Shown here piece by piece: positions 17,144 to 26,443 of a DNA stretch of 64,000 bases. How positions within the stretch are numbered: the first letter of the stretch is position 1; every line of letters starts with the position of its first letter. The DNA comes from Duodenibacillus massiliensis (GTDB lineage Bacteria; Pseudomonadota; Gammaproteobacteria; Burkholderiales; Burkholderiaceae_F), in contig NZ_LT635860.1 in assembly GCF_900128485.1 (NCBI RefSeq), forward strand, positions 296,712 to 360,711. Reading direction: 5' to 3'. The translations under genes and the position numbers were made by a program. A model generated the notes under the pieces. The model searched no databases. It worked only from the letters and a program-made list of their open reading frames with translations, and was not told the DNA's origin.

Positions 17144-17635
17144 TCAGATGATTTCGGCCTTTTCAATGACGACGTCTTCCTTGGGAACGTCCTGGAAACC
17201 GCGGCTTGAGCCGGTCTTCACCTTGGCGATGCGGTCAATGACGTCAAAACCCTCCACCACATGACCGAAAACGGCGTAGCCCCAGCCCTGACCGGACGGA
17301 ACCGTGTGGTTGAGAAAGTCGTTGTCGGAAACGTTGATGAAGAACTGGCTCGTCGCGGAGTGGGGGTCGCTCGTGCGGGCCATCGCGATCGTGTACTTGT
17401 CGTTTTTGAGCCCGTTCATCGCTTCGTTTTCAATCGGCGCGTGCCCTTCTTTGTGCTGCATGCCGGCTTCAAAGCCGCCGCCCTGAATCATGAAGCCGTC
17501 GATCACGCGGTGAAAGAGAGTGCCGTTGTAAAAGCCTTCCTTCACATAGCGCTCAAAGTTTGCGACGGTTTTCGGAGCAGCCTTGGCGTCGAGCTCCAGA
17601 TCAAAGGAACCGAGATTGGTGGTAAAGCGGATCAT
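17144..17635 (-). CDS. ppiB: Cytoplasmic cyclophilin-type peptidyl-prolyl isomerase
   Basis: A 163-residue cyclophilin without a signal peptide. The catalytic Arg and neighbours are in [17 protein letters not shown], and the active-site motif [18 protein letters not shown] is intact. It catalyses cis-trans isomerisation of proline bonds in the cytoplasm. It sits 16 bp after the exported paralogue, so the pair looks like a tandem duplication with one copy directed outside. Confidence 0.93.
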   Translation of the reverse strand: MIRFTTNLGSFDLELDAKAAPKTVANFERYVKEGFYNGTLFHRVIDGFMIQGGGFEAGMQHKEGHAPIENEAMNGLKNDKYTIAMARTSDPHSATSQFFINVSDNDFLNHTVPSGQGWGYAVFGHVVEGFDVIDRIAKVKTGSSRGFQDVPKEDVVIEKAEII

Positions 17636-17651
17636 GTTGACTTTTCCTCAA

Positions 17652-18242
17652 TTACTTGACGATTTTGACGGAGCGGATTGTAACGGTCTTCACCGGCACA
17701 TCACTCATGCCGGCCTTGCGCCCCGTTTTAGCCTGCGCGATTTTATCGACAACATCCATGCCGCGGGTTACGCGGCCGAAAACGGCGTAACCCCAGCCGT
17801 CCTGCGCTTCACGGGCGTCGAGGAAGGTGTTGTCCTCCACATTGATGAAAAACTGGCTTGTGGCGGAATGGGGCTCCGAGGTGCGGGCCATGGCAATCGT
17901 GCCTCTGCGGTTACTCAAGCCGTTGCGGGCTTCGTTCACGATCGCTATGTCCGTCGCCTTTTGCCGCATATCGGCCGTGAAGCCGCCGCCCTGAATCATG
18001 AAGCCGTCAATCACACGGTGAAAGATCGTGTTGTCGTAAAACCCTTTTTCGGCGTAAGCGAGGAAGTTTTTAACGGTCTCGGGGCTTTTTACCGGGTCAA
18101 GTCTCAGGGCAATCACGCCTTCGGTGGTGCTGATTTCGACGTTGACGGCATCGGCGGCTGCAAAAACGGCGGCGGGCACAAGCGTTGCGGCAAGACCGGC
18201 CGTAGCCAGAGTAAGACGGATACGGGAGGAGAAACGGTTCAT
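17652..18242 (-). CDS. ppiA: Exported cyclophilin-type peptidyl-prolyl isomerase
   Basis: A 196-residue cyclophilin with an N-terminal signal peptide ([20 protein letters not shown]), so it is likely periplasmic. Motifs [17 protein letters not shown] and [17 protein letters not shown] are intact. It shares the FMIQGG and HSATSQFF core with the cytoplasmic copy downstream. It lies 8 bp after the TPR protein gene. Symbol assigned by analogy to the periplasmic enzyme of enterics. Confidence 0.9.
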   Translation of the reverse strand: MNRFSSRIRLTLATAGLAATLVPAAVFAAADAVNVEISTTEGVIALRLDPVKSPETVKNFLAYAEKGFYDNTIFHRVIDGFMIQGGGFTADMRQKATDIAIVNEARNGLSNRRGTIAMARTSEPHSATSQFFINVEDNTFLDAREAQDGWGYAVFGRVTRGMDVVDKIAQAKTGRKAGMSDVPVKTVTIRSVKIVK

Positions 18243-18250
18243 GGTGTTAT

Positions 18251-18823
18251 TTATTCAATGAGTTTGGAAAGTGTTGAAATGCGTTCGGCCAGGGCCGGTT
18301 CAGCCTTTTGTTCCTGGGCTTCCTTGTAATTGGTGAGAGCCCGCACAAGATAGAGGTTTGCGAGGTTAATCCTTGCGTTACGGAAGGCGGGCCTTAACCG
18401 CAGCGCCGTTTTTAAAAGCTCCTCGGCCTTTTCGAGGTTTCCGGCATTGCTTTCAATGGCGGCCAGATTGTTGTAGGGCTCGGGGATTTCCGGGTACATC
18501 GCCGTAAATCGGTTTAATTCCCGGCGGGCGGCCTCTGTGTCCCCGGACTTTTCCAGCACGACGCAGCGCTGAAAACGAAGCTGCACGGACTTGGGATTTT
18601 TGGCAAGGGCCTTCGCGATAATATCCAAAGCCCCTTCGTAGTCGCCTTTGGCGGCACGGGCGTCCACCGCATCACTGTACTGATCAACGGAGAGCGCCTT
18701 AAACGGCACCTCGGCAAGATCCGGGGGATCGAAGCGCCCGGCAGCGGCTGTCTGCGCGGCAAGCAGGGCTGCCGCCGCCCAAAGAGCCATCTTTACGGTG
18801 CGTAAAAAACGGTTTTTCTTCAC
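18251..18823 (-). CDS. Exported TPR-repeat protein
   Basis: About 190 residues with an N-terminal signal ([18 protein letters not shown]) and three to four tetratricopeptide repeats from about residue 50 ([38 protein letters not shown]). A periplasmic protein-interaction role is likely. GTG 18823 has GGAAG five bases upstream and is preferred to GTG 18829. It is the first gene of the minus-strand run with ppiA, ppiB and lpxH, divergent from cysS. No partner can be named from sequence. Confidence 0.8.
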   Translation of the reverse strand: MKKNRFLRTVKMALWAAAALLAAQTAAAGRFDPPDLAEVPFKALSVDQYSDAVDARAAKGDYEGALDIIAKALAKNPKSVQLRFQRCVVLEKSGDTEAARRELNRFTAMYPEIPEPYNNLAAIESNAGNLEKAEELLKTALRLRPAFRNARINLANLYLVRALTNYKEAQEQKAEPALAERISTLSKLIE

Positions 18824-19000
18824 GGTCACTTCCGGGAAAATTCAGAATCCGGCTTCGGGTAAAGGGCTGAGGCGCGGTAAAAAGCCGCCCCGCGGGCTTA
18901 TACTCCGAAATTGCCTGCGCGGAATTTTAATAAAGCCTGAGCGCATGACGCTTAAGGCCGCACCGCGCGAAATGCTTCAGAATTTTTCAAAGATCTCGTT

Positions 19001-20407
19001 ATGGCTCTTTCCATTTATTCAACGCTTGCGCGTCAGGTCGTTCCCTTTACACCGCTTGTGGCCGGCAAAGTCGGCATGTACGTCTGCGGCGTCACCGTTT
19101 ACGACTACTGCCATATCGGCCACGCTCGCACGTTTGTGGCCTTTGACGTGATCCGCCGCTGGCTTGATGCCTCGGGCTACGCCGTCACTTTTGTCCGTAA
19201 CGTCACCGATGTCGATGACAAGATCATCCGCCGCGCCGCGGAAAAAGGGATTTCCACCAAGGAACTCACCGACACCTACACGCGCGCGATGCAGGAGGAT
19301 ATGGAAAACCTCGGGTGCCTTGCACCCACTTATGAGCCCCGCGCCACGGAATTTATTCCGCAGATGTTAAGTCTCGTGAAAAAGCTCGAGGAAAAGGGGC
19401 TTGCCTATAAGGCTGCTGACGGCGACGTCGACTTTGCCGTGCGTAAGTTCGCGGGGTACGGCAAGCTCTCGGGCCGCACGCTTGACGAACTGCAGGCAGG
19501 CGCCCGTGTGGACGTCGCGCAGGGTAAGCGCGATCCGCTCGACTTCGTGCTCTGGAAGCACGCCAAGCCCGGTGAACCCCAGTGGGATTCGCCCTGGGGC
19601 CCGGGCCGGCCCGGCTGGCACATTGAGTGCTCGGCGATGAGCTGCCGCTATCTCGGGGAAACCTTTGATATTCACGGGGGCGGTCCGGACCTTATCTTCC
19701 CGCACCACGAAAACGAAATTGCCCAGAGCGAGGGCGCAAACGGCAAGACGTTTGCGCGCTATTGGCTCCACAGCGGGCCCCTGCGCGTGAAAAGCGCCGA
19801 CGGCAAAGAAGAGAAGATGAGTAAGTCGCTCGGCAACTTCTGGACGATCCGCGATGCGCTCAAGGAAACCAATGCCCGGTTTGGCGACGGTAACGGCGCG
19901 GAAGTGCTGCGCTTTTTCCTTTTGAGAAGCCAGTACAGAAGCTCGATTACCTTTAACCCGGACCTGATTCTGGACGCCCACAAGGGCCTGATGCGCCTTT
20001 ATACGGCTTTAGCCGACACGCCGGCCGCCGATGTTGACGTTGACTGGAACACAGAGGCCGCCGTGCGCTTTAAGGCGGCGATGGACGATGACTTCAATAC
20101 GCCGGAAGCCGTGAGCAGCCTTTTTGAGCTCGCAAATGCCGTCAACCGCACGCATGATGCGAAACTGGCGGGGGAACTCAAGGCCCTGGCCAAAATTCTC
20201 AACATCCTGCAGCGCGATCCGCAGACATTCATTAAGGGCGCGGCCTCTGACGTTGATGCCGCGCACGTTGGAGCGCAGATTGCTGCCAGAGCCGCCGCAA
20301 AAAAGGCTAAGAACTGGGCCGAAGCCGACCGCATCCGAAAAGAGCTTCTTGAGGCCGGCATCGTCCTTGAAGACGGCCCGCAGGGCACGACCTGGAAAAA
20401 GGCGTAA
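19001..20407 (+). CDS. cysS: Cysteinyl-tRNA synthetase
   Basis: A class I aminoacyl-tRNA synthetase charging tRNA-Cys; 468 residues, the usual length. Zinc ligands and signatures are in order: [19 protein letters not shown] (HIGH), [23 protein letters not shown] and [11 protein letters not shown] (KMSKS). The C-terminal DALR-type region is present. It begins the operon-like series cysS, alkA-like, accA, tilS, rnhB. The complete IscB element starts 2 bp after its TAA, so the downstream series is now separated from cysS by 1.6 kb. Confidence 0.96.
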   Translation: MALSIYSTLARQVVPFTPLVAGKVGMYVCGVTVYDYCHIGHARTFVAFDVIRRWLDASGYAVTFVRNVTDVDDKIIRRAAEKGISTKELTDTYTRAMQEDMENLGCLAPTYEPRATEFIPQMLSLVKKLEEKGLAYKAADGDVDFAVRKFAGYGKLSGRTLDELQAGARVDVAQGKRDPLDFVLWKHAKPGEPQWDSPWGPGRPGWHIECSAMSCRYLGETFDIHGGGPDLIFPHHENEIAQSEGANGKTFARYWLHSGPLRVKSADGKEEKMSKSLGNFWTIRDALKETNARFGDGNGAEVLRFFLLRSQYRSSITFNPDLILDAHKGLMRLYTALADTPAADVDVDWNTEAAVRFKAAMDDDFNTPEAVSSLFELANAVNRTHDAKLAGELKALAKILNILQRDPQTFIKGAASDVDAAHVGAQIAARAAAKKAKNWAEADRIRKELLEAGIVLEDGPQGTTWKKA

Positions 20408-20409
20408 AC

Positions 20410-20693
20410 GGTCAACTACCCCTGACAGAAGTCAGAGGCTTGGCAACAAGTCTTGGTTGACTAGCCTCAGTCCGTTTTCGGACGGACTCCGTTGGTTGGG
20501 AATCCGTTCCGTCGCAAGACGGGACGCAAACAGGCACCGCGGGATGTCGATCCTAGTCCCGCGCTCTGCGGTCTGAGGTTAAAAGCTCTGAGAGGTAGGA
20601 GCGGTGCTTCAGACAACAAACCCCTTCCAACATTGGCGAAGGATCACCACCGACCGCAAGGTCGAGCAGACGGAGCCCGTGAGGTATCCGTCA
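20410..20693 (+). ncRNA. omega RNA (HEARO-type) of the complete IscB element
   Basis: The 284 nt ahead of iscB are GC-rich and highly structured, with stems such as AGTCCGTTTTCGGACGGACT and CCGTCGCAAGACGG. Position and structure match the HEARO/omega RNA of IscB systems, which directs the nuclease. The guide is expected from the left flank, here the cysS 3' end (GGAAAAAGGCGTAAAC for a 16-nt guide). Near identity to the deleted copy over its whole length supports selection or recent origin. Confidence 0.82.
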
Positions 20694-21971
20694 ATGGAGA
20701 ACACTTTGAAAGTTTTTGTGTTGAATATGCGCGGGCAACCGCTCATGCCGTGCTCCCCGCCCAAGGCGCGTAAGCTGCTTCGGGCCGGAAAGGCCGTGCC
20801 TGTGCACCGAACGCCCTTTGTGATTCAACTGACGGTGCCGACGGGCGAAACCAAGCAGCCGATCACCTTGGGTGTGGATGCGGGCTACAAGCACGTCGGC
20901 CTGAGCGCAACGACCGCCAAGGAAGAGTTGTTGGCTTCCGAGGTCGAACTGCGGCAGGACGTGACGGGCTTGCTCTCGGATCGCTTGGCACTTCGCCGCG
21001 CCCGACGCAACCGCAAGACGCGCCACCGCGCACCACGCTTTGCCAACCGCGTTCGATCGAAGCACAAGGGCTGGCTTGCGCCGTCCGTGGAGAACCGCAT
21101 TCAGGCGCACATATCGCGCATTGAAGCGGTTTGCCGAGTGCTTCCGATCACCAAAATCGTGATTGAAACCGCATCCTTCGACATTCAGAAGATCAAGAAT
21201 CCCGAAGTCGAAGGCACGGACTATCTGCAGGGCGAGCAGCTTGGCTTTTGGAACGTGCGCGAATATGTGCTGTTCCGCGACGGTCACGTTTGCCAAGCCT
21301 GCAAAGGCAGATCGAAAGATCTGATTCTCAACGTGCATCACATTGAGAGTCGGAAAACGGGAGGCGACGCGCCGGGCAACCTCATCACGCTGTGCGAGAC
21401 GTGCCACAAGGCGTATCACGCAGGCAAGTTGAAGCAGTTCAGTCCCCGGCGCGGCGCTTCTTTCAGGGCAGAGACTTTCATGGGCATCATGCGTTGGACG
21501 GTGTTCAACCGCCTGCGCGAGCGCCATCCCGAATTGCCTGTCACAAATACCTACGGGTATCTGACCAAACACAAGCGCATCGTCGCGGGCTTGCCGAAGA
21601 CGCATTGCGCGGACGCTTTCTGCATTGCTGGCGTCCTCGACGCAAAACGTCGGGGCGAATACCTGTTTCAGAAACAGACGCGCCGCCACAATCGCCAGAT
21701 CCACAAGCTGACGATTCTCAAAGGCGGTGTGCGCAAGCGCCATCAGGCTCCGTACCTAGTGCACGGCTTCAGGCTCTTTGACAAGGTGCTGTGCAAAGGG
21801 GAAGTCGGCTTTATTTTTGGCAGACGCTCCTCGGGTGCATTCGATGTGCGCCGTCTGAACGGTACAAAGATTTCTGCCGGTATTTCCTACAAGAAACTTT
21901 CGCTTCTTGAGAAGCGAAAGATGTTTTTAACTGAACTGAGAAAGGAGGGCCGCGATTCCTCCCGCGTCTGA
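20694..21971 (+). CDS. iscB: IscB RNA-guided nuclease (RuvC and HNH)
   Basis: A 425-residue relative of Cas9. Order of domains: PLMP motif at 16-19 with the Arg-rich N-terminus, RuvC-I LGVDAGYKHVGLS (Asp62), an Arg-rich bridge helix at 101-119, RuvC-II IVIETASFD (Glu158), HNH at about 195-245 (His215/216, Asn229, with Cys200/203 and Cys234/237 as zinc ligands), and RuvC-III THCADAFCIAG (His304, Asp307). All catalytic residues are present, so the protein should be active. I chose ATG 20694 over GTG 20604, which lies inside the omega RNA. Its stop codon lies in the loop of the right-end hairpin. Confidence 0.93.
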   Translation: MENTLKVFVLNMRGQPLMPCSPPKARKLLRAGKAVPVHRTPFVIQLTVPTGETKQPITLGVDAGYKHVGLSATTAKEELLASEVELRQDVTGLLSDRLALRRARRNRKTRHRAPRFANRVRSKHKGWLAPSVENRIQAHISRIEAVCRVLPITKIVIETASFDIQKIKNPEVEGTDYLQGEQLGFWNVREYVLFRDGHVCQACKGRSKDLILNVHHIESRKTGGDAPGNLITLCETCHKAYHAGKLKQFSPRRGASFRAETFMGIMRWTVFNRLRERHPELPVTNTYGYLTKHKRIVAGLPKTHCADAFCIAGVLDAKRRGEYLFQKQTRRHNRQIHKLTILKGGVRKRHQAPYLVHGFRLFDKVLCKGEVGFIFGRRSSGAFDVRRLNGTKISAGISYKKLSLLEKRKMFLTELRKEGRDSSRV

Positions 21972-21991
21972 AGACGCGGGTTTCCTCGCGG
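21897..21991 (+). repeat. Right-end double hairpin of the IscB element
   Basis: Two structures: a perfect palindrome CTTTCGCTTCT-TG-AGAAGCGAAAG (21897-21920), and a nested hairpin with outer stem CCGCG/CGCGG (21950-21954, 21987-21991), inner stem CCCGCGTC/GACGCGGG, loop TGAA, and opposed single-stranded ATTCCT and TTTCCT. Such subterminal hairpins are what IS200/IS605 transposases bind. The last codons of iscB and its TGA are inside the second hairpin. Confidence 0.8.
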
Positions 21992-21998
21992 AATTTCT

Positions 21999-22610
21999 AT
22001 GATCGTTGCCTGGTGGGCTGATGCGTTAAGAGTCGTCGCGCGCGACCCCGTGCTGCAGAGCGTGATTGAATCCTGCCGCGAAGAGGCGTTGCAGGAAACC
22101 GATGACCTGATGCGCTCGATGGTGCGTGCCGTCTGCGGTCAGCAGGTGCATAACAGCGCCGCTAAAGCCGCGCAGAGCCGGGTGCTTGCGTTTGCGGGCA
22201 ATACGGCAGGCGCAGAACTTGCGCGCGCTCTTGTTGCCGCGGACGAAACGGCGCTCGCGGCGTTGGGGCTCACCAAAACCAAAGTGAAGGCTTTAAGGGC
22301 TCTGGCAGGGGGCTTCATGACCGGGCAACTGACGCCCGAAGCGCTTAACCCCTTAACCGACGCCGAGATTCTTGCAAGGCTCGATGACCTTCCGGGCGTG
22401 GGCCCGTGGACCGCGCACATGGTGATGATTTTCGGGCTTAACCGCCCGGACGTTTTCCCCGTGGACGATTTCGGCGTTAAAAAAGCGGCCGAAGCCCTTT
22501 ACGGGTCGGTTGAAAAGGCCCGGGAGCTCTCAGAAGCTTGGAAACCCTACAGGACGGCCGCCACGTGGCTTTTGTGGCGGAGCCGCACTCAAACGCCCGT
22601 ACAGTACTGA
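21999..22610 (+). CDS. DNA-3-methyladenine glycosylase II-like (HhH-GPD)
   Basis: A 203-residue base-excision repair glycosylase of the AlkA group that removes alkylated bases. The helix-hairpin-helix [17 protein letters not shown] is followed by the catalytic Asp in [12 protein letters not shown]. It lacks the extra N-terminal domain of E. coli AlkA, as is common outside enterics. Its ATG is directly at the right edge of the IscB element. In Burkholderiales a gene of this type usually lies between cysS and accA, matching this layout. Confidence 0.88.
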   Translation: MIVAWWADALRVVARDPVLQSVIESCREEALQETDDLMRSMVRAVCGQQVHNSAAKAAQSRVLAFAGNTAGAELARALVAADETALAALGLTKTKVKALRALAGGFMTGQLTPEALNPLTDAEILARLDDLPGVGPWTAHMVMIFGLNRPDVFPVDDFGVKKAAEALYGSVEKARELSEAWKPYRTAATWLLWRSRTQTPVQY

Positions 22611-22663
22611 TTACATTGACCCGGAAAGCCCCGCTTTCCGCGAAAAACGAACGGATAAACCTT

Positions 22664-23893
22664 ATGTCGAAGAAAGTTTTCCTTGAATTTGAAAAAGCGT
22701 TGGGTGAAATCGACGCACAGATCGAAAAACTCGAAAACGACGCTCTGGAAAACGGCACGGAGCACCAAAGCGAAATTGCGCGGCTTGAGCGCGAAATGAC
22801 GCAAAAGACCGCGGAAATCTACCGGGAGCTCACGCCCTGGCAGACGGCTTTGGTCGCCCGCCATCCCAACCGCCCGTACACGCTTGACTACGTGGATGCC
22901 GTTTTTGAAGACTTTCATGAACTCCACGGTGACCGTACCTTTGCCGATGATCAGTCGATCGTCGGGGGCCTGGCCCGTTTGGGCGAACACCCCGTGATGG
23001 TGATCGGGCACCAGAAGGGGCGCGACACCCGTGAGCGCACGAAGCGCAACTTCGGCATGAGCCGCCCGGAAGGCTACCGCAAGGCTCTGAGGCTCATGAA
23101 ACTAGCTGAAAAGTTCGGACTTCCCGTCTTTACGTTTGTGGACACTCCCGGGGCCTATCCGGGAATCGGCGCCGAAGAACGCAACCAATCCGAAGCCATC
23201 GGCCGCAACATTCTTGAGATGAGTAAGCTCACCGTTCCCGTGATTGCCACGATTATCGGGGAAGGGGGCTCGGGCGGAGCGCTTGCCATTGCCGTTGCCG
23301 ACGTCGTTTTGATGCTGCAGTATGCGACTTATTCCGTGATCAGCCCCGAAGGCTGCGCCTCCATTCTCTGGAAGTCCGTGGACAAGGCGCCGCAGGCCGC
23401 GGAAGCCCTGTCGCTTACCTCAGACAAACTCTTAACGCTCGGGCTTGTGGATAAAGTGATCCCTGAACCCCTGGGCGGCGCGCACCGTGATCCGAAGCTC
23501 ATGGCAGCGGCACTTAAAAAGACCCTGATTGATGAACTGCGCAAAGTCATGAGCCTTTCATCGGATGAACTGCGTGAGCGGCGTCTTGCGCGCATCATGA
23601 GTTACGGGCGCTTTGAAACGGTTCAAACCCCTGAAGCCGAAGCAAGGAAAACGGCGGAAACCCTGAAAGCCGCAGCGCTCACAGCCGTGGACGCCGTGGA
23701 AGCCAAGGCCGAAGATAAAACCGAAGCCGAGCCGGCCGCCAAAAAGCCCGCAGCCCGCAAGCCCCGCGCCAAAAAGGCGGATGAGGGCGACGCCGGGGCC
23801 GCAGCCGAGCCCGTTAAAAAGGCAGCGGCAAAGAAGTCGCCCGCCAAACCCCGTACCGCTAACAAAGCCGTAAAGACCGATGCCCAAGGCTGA
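22664..23893 (+). CDS. accA: Acetyl-CoA carboxylase carboxyltransferase subunit alpha with basic C-terminal tail
   Basis: AccA transfers the carboxyl group from biotin to acetyl-CoA, with AccD, in fatty acid synthesis. Residues 1 to about 320 are canonical ([54 protein letters not shown]). ATG 22664 (MSKKVF) fits the family start. The protein then continues about 85 residues further in an Ala/Lys/Pro-rich, histone-H1-like tail ([27 protein letters not shown]), making 409 residues. The gene overlaps tilS by 14 bp, so the tail ends inside the next gene. Confidence 0.93.
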   Translation: MSKKVFLEFEKALGEIDAQIEKLENDALENGTEHQSEIARLEREMTQKTAEIYRELTPWQTALVARHPNRPYTLDYVDAVFEDFHELHGDRTFADDQSIVGGLARLGEHPVMVIGHQKGRDTRERTKRNFGMSRPEGYRKALRLMKLAEKFGLPVFTFVDTPGAYPGIGAEERNQSEAIGRNILEMSKLTVPVIATIIGEGGSGGALAIAVADVVLMLQYATYSVISPEGCASILWKSVDKAPQAAEALSLTSDKLLTLGLVDKVIPEPLGGAHRDPKLMAAALKKTLIDELRKVMSLSSDELRERRLARIMSYGRFETVQTPEAEARKTAETLKAAALTAVDAVEAKAEDKTEAEPAAKKPAARKPRAKKADEGDAGAAAEPVKKAAAKKSPAKPRTANKAVKTDAQG

Positions 23894-25382
23894 GAATAAG
23901 AAGGCGGCAGCAAAGCGCGGACCGACCCCGGCACAACACTTAACGGAGCTCGTGAAGGCCGCGGTTGACGCCGTGGCCGAGCGCCGTGCGGCAAGCCCCG
24001 CGGAAGTGTTTTGTCTGAGACCCGTGAATCCGGTACGGATTGTGGCGGCGTTTTCGGGCGGCCGTGACTCAACGGCCCTCGTGGATATTTTGGCGAAGCT
24101 CTACCATAAACCGCATCAGACGCAGATCGCTGAAATCACGGTGGTGCACGTGCACCACGGGCTCTCCGTGAACGCCGACGCCTGGGCCGAGCACGCCAAA
24201 GCCATGTGCGAAAAGTGGCGTCTGCCTCTGAGGATCGAAAAGGTTTATGTGAACCGCCAGTCGCCCGCCGGCATCGAAGCCGCCGCGCGTGAGGCCCGTT
24301 ATCAGACCTTGAAGCGCATTGCGCACGAAACGAATTCCGATGTGATCATGACGGGGCATCACCTCGACGACCGCATCGAAACCTTCTTCATTCAGTGGAT
24401 GAGAGGCGCCGGTCCCGAAGGGCTTTCCGCCATGAGTCCCGTGCGCACGATGGAAAGCGCGGCTTTAACCGAGCGCCTCGTGCTGTCGCGGCCCTGGCTT
24501 GATGTGGCGCGCTCAGAAATCGAGAGCTACGTCAAAAAGGCGCGGCTCTCGTTTGTCGAGGACGACAGTAACGCCGACAACCGTTTTTTACGTAACCTCA
24601 TCCGCAACAAAGTCTTTCCGGAACTGGATGCCGTAAGACCCGGCTGGCGCGCGGCTGCCGCGCGAAGCGTCACGCTTGTGGCGCAGGCCGCGGACGTCAT
24701 GAAAAGCGTCGGAAGCGATGATGTGGCGCTGTGCCGTGCCGCTGACGGCCATTCGCTCGTCATTGCCAAGCTTCTGATGCTGCCGGTCGCGCGCCAGGCT
24801 CTGTGTCTGAGAAGCTGGCTTGCCGCTGAAGGCGTGCGCCCCCCGTCCAAAGTCCGGCTTTTTGAGGCACTGCGGCAGGTGAGGGAAACGCACAACGACA
24901 GCCGCCTTACGATCCGCTGTGACGGCCGCGAAATCCGCCGCTGGGGCGCGGACCTCGTTTTGCGTGACTGCGATCCTGTAAACCGCGATGTCTCCCGCGA
25001 CATGGATCTTGTCTGGAAGGGCGAATCCGAGATAAGCCTGGGACTCTGGGGCGGGGTACTGCGGTTTATACCGTGCGAAGAAGGCGAAGCCGGCTTTGAT
25101 GCTCAAAAATTAAAAGAGGGGCCTTTGTTTGTGCGGTCCAGACGTGGCGGCGAAAAACTCAAGATCTGGGCTTTGCGGCCGAGCCGCAATCTCAAGCACC
25201 TTTATCAGGCTTTAAAAATCCCGAGTTTTGAAAGGGGGTCCTTACCCCTTCTTTGGCTCGGAGGCCGCCTCATTTTTGCCGCGGGGCTCGGAGGGGACGT
25301 ACGGTACATCGCCGACCCCGAACTCATCCGGGAGCGCATCAAGCTTGAATGGGTGCCGGATAAACCGCTTCTGGGAGTCTGA
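23880..25382 (+). CDS. tilS: tRNA(Ile)-lysidine synthase
   Basis: A PP-loop ATPase that converts C34 of the CAU tRNA-Ile to lysidine; 500 residues. The P-loop is [17 protein letters not shown] (about residue 55), followed by [17 protein letters not shown] and [21 protein letters not shown], all diagnostic. The C-terminal TilS substrate-binding domains are recognisable ([11 protein letters not shown]). The ATG lies inside the accA tail, giving a 14-bp overlap. The first 30 residues are Lys/Ala-rich and may be an extension. Confidence 0.92.
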   Translation: MPKAENKKAAAKRGPTPAQHLTELVKAAVDAVAERRAASPAEVFCLRPVNPVRIVAAFSGGRDSTALVDILAKLYHKPHQTQIAEITVVHVHHGLSVNADAWAEHAKAMCEKWRLPLRIEKVYVNRQSPAGIEAAAREARYQTLKRIAHETNSDVIMTGHHLDDRIETFFIQWMRGAGPEGLSAMSPVRTMESAALTERLVLSRPWLDVARSEIESYVKKARLSFVEDDSNADNRFLRNLIRNKVFPELDAVRPGWRAAAARSVTLVAQAADVMKSVGSDDVALCRAADGHSLVIAKLLMLPVARQALCLRSWLAAEGVRPPSKVRLFEALRQVRETHNDSRLTIRCDGREIRRWGADLVLRDCDPVNRDVSRDMDLVWKGESEISLGLWGGVLRFIPCEEGEAGFDAQKLKEGPLFVRSRRGGEKLKIWALRPSRNLKHLYQALKIPSFERGSLPLLWLGGRLIFAAGLGGDVRYIADPELIRERIKLEWVPDKPLLGV

Positions 25383-25384
25383 GG

Positions 25385-26077
25385 ATGGCAAAAAAGGCTG
25401 TGGCGTCCCGCATGGACGACCTCTTTAACGACATGATGCTCGTTGACTCGGGCGACCTCATCGCGGGGGTGGATGAGGCGGGCAGAGGCCCCTTAGCCGG
25501 GGCTGTCTACGCCGCAGCCGTGATTTTGAATCCCGATGAACCGATCGAAGGCCTCAGAGACAGCAAAAAGCTCACAGCCAAGCGCCGCGATGAACTCGCT
25601 GAAGAAATCAAAGCCAAGGCCCTCTGCTGGTGTGTGGCGGATGCCTCGGTCGAAGAAATCGAGGAAATGAATATCCTTAAAGCCACCATGCTCGCGATGC
25701 GCCGTGCGGTGCTGGGCTTAAGAATTGAACCCAAACTGGTGCTTGTGGACGGCAACCGCCTCCCGGAAGTTCCGTACCCGGCAAACGCCATCGTAAAGGG
25801 CGACGACAAGGTGGCTGCGATTTCCGCCGCAAGCATTCTTGCCAAGACAACGCGTGACCACCGCATGGATGAGCTCGATCTCCGCTATCCCGGTTACGGC
25901 TTTGCCAAACATAAGGGCTACGGCGTTAAAGAACACATCGACGCGATTAAGCGCCTAGGCGTGTGCCCTGAGCACCGCAAAACCTTTGAGCCGATTGCGT
26001 CGATCCTGGGCGTTGCTTCAGCCAAGGAAAAGCGCAAGGCCAAAAAAGGAGAAAGGCCCGCCTTTGAATTAAGCTGA
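25385..26077 (+). CDS. rnhB: Ribonuclease HII
   Basis: Removes ribonucleotides from RNA-DNA hybrids; 230 residues. Catalytic residues are in [20 protein letters not shown] (Asp-Glu), VLVDGNRLP (Asp) and [10 protein letters not shown] (Asp). A basic tail ([12 protein letters not shown]) follows the core. It starts 2 bp after tilS and is the last gene of the series, followed by a terminator. The annotated ATG gives an extra 20 residues before the core; ATG at 25412 is a shorter alternative. Confidence 0.94.
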   Translation: MAKKAVASRMDDLFNDMMLVDSGDLIAGVDEAGRGPLAGAVYAAAVILNPDEPIEGLRDSKKLTAKRRDELAEEIKAKALCWCVADASVEEIEEMNILKATMLAMRRAVLGLRIEPKLVLVDGNRLPEVPYPANAIVKGDDKVAAISAASILAKTTRDHRMDELDLRYPGYGFAKHKGYGVKEHIDAIKRLGVCPEHRKTFEPIASILGVASAKEKRKAKKGERPAFELS

Positions 26078-26093
26078 AACCCAGTATTTATGC

Positions 26094-26127
26094 GGCCCGG
26101 AAATCCTGAGAGATCCGGGCTTTTTGT
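26094..26127 (+). terminator. Rho-independent terminator after rnhB
   Basis: GCCCGGA (26095-26101) pairs with TCCGGGC (26114-26120), followed by TTTTTGTT. It ends the cysS-rnhB series. The rest of 26128-26337 is AT-rich and shows no gene. Confidence 0.85.
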
Positions 26128-26337
26128 TGCTTAAAAACAACAAATGAAAACCAGTTCTTTATTTTTGGAAATGAGCCGTCAACCACATTCCGTCAGAGAA
26201 GGGCATTGACTAATTCTTTAATCAAATCAATAGAGTAATATCAATTCCCAAAAGATTATATCGGCTGGAAAAGAGTTTTACCGTCTGATTTAACAGTAAA
26301 AACACGGTTAATACCTCAAATAAGACAAACAGATTAT

Positions 26338-26367
26338 TTGCGCTTGCCGGAAAAAATCCAATATAGT
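26338..26367 (+). promoter_or_regulatory. Candidate sigma70-type promoter of the porin gene
   Basis: TTGCGC (26338-26343) and TATAGT (26362-26367) are 18 bp apart, about 75 bp ahead of the porin ATG, which has a strong AAAGGAG site. The upstream 150 bp are unusually AT-rich, as expected for a highly expressed gene. Confidence 0.5.
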
Positions 26368-26443
26368 GGCACTAACGGTGAGCCGACTCAGGCATCGAAA
26401 GGCTTGGGCGGCTGAATCCGCTAATTAAAGGAGAGAATTCCAA

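Larger units (their letters stand above)
20410..21998 (+). mobile_element. Complete IscB element (IS200/IS605-like, no tnpA)
   Basis: The 1,589-bp element is delimited by comparison with the deleted copy: both start at GGTCAAC and both stay identical through the CGCGGAATTTCTATGAT right edge, where flanks diverge. It contains the omega RNA, iscB and a double-hairpin right end. No Y1 TnpA transposase is encoded, so movement would depend on one elsewhere. It is inserted between the cysS stop and the ATG of the glycosylase gene, both in the same direction as iscB. Confidence 0.88.

Noticed and set aside
20604-20693. GTG start of iscB giving 30 extra residues
   Set aside because: This segment is inside the omega RNA, and the PLMP domain starts right after ATG 20694.
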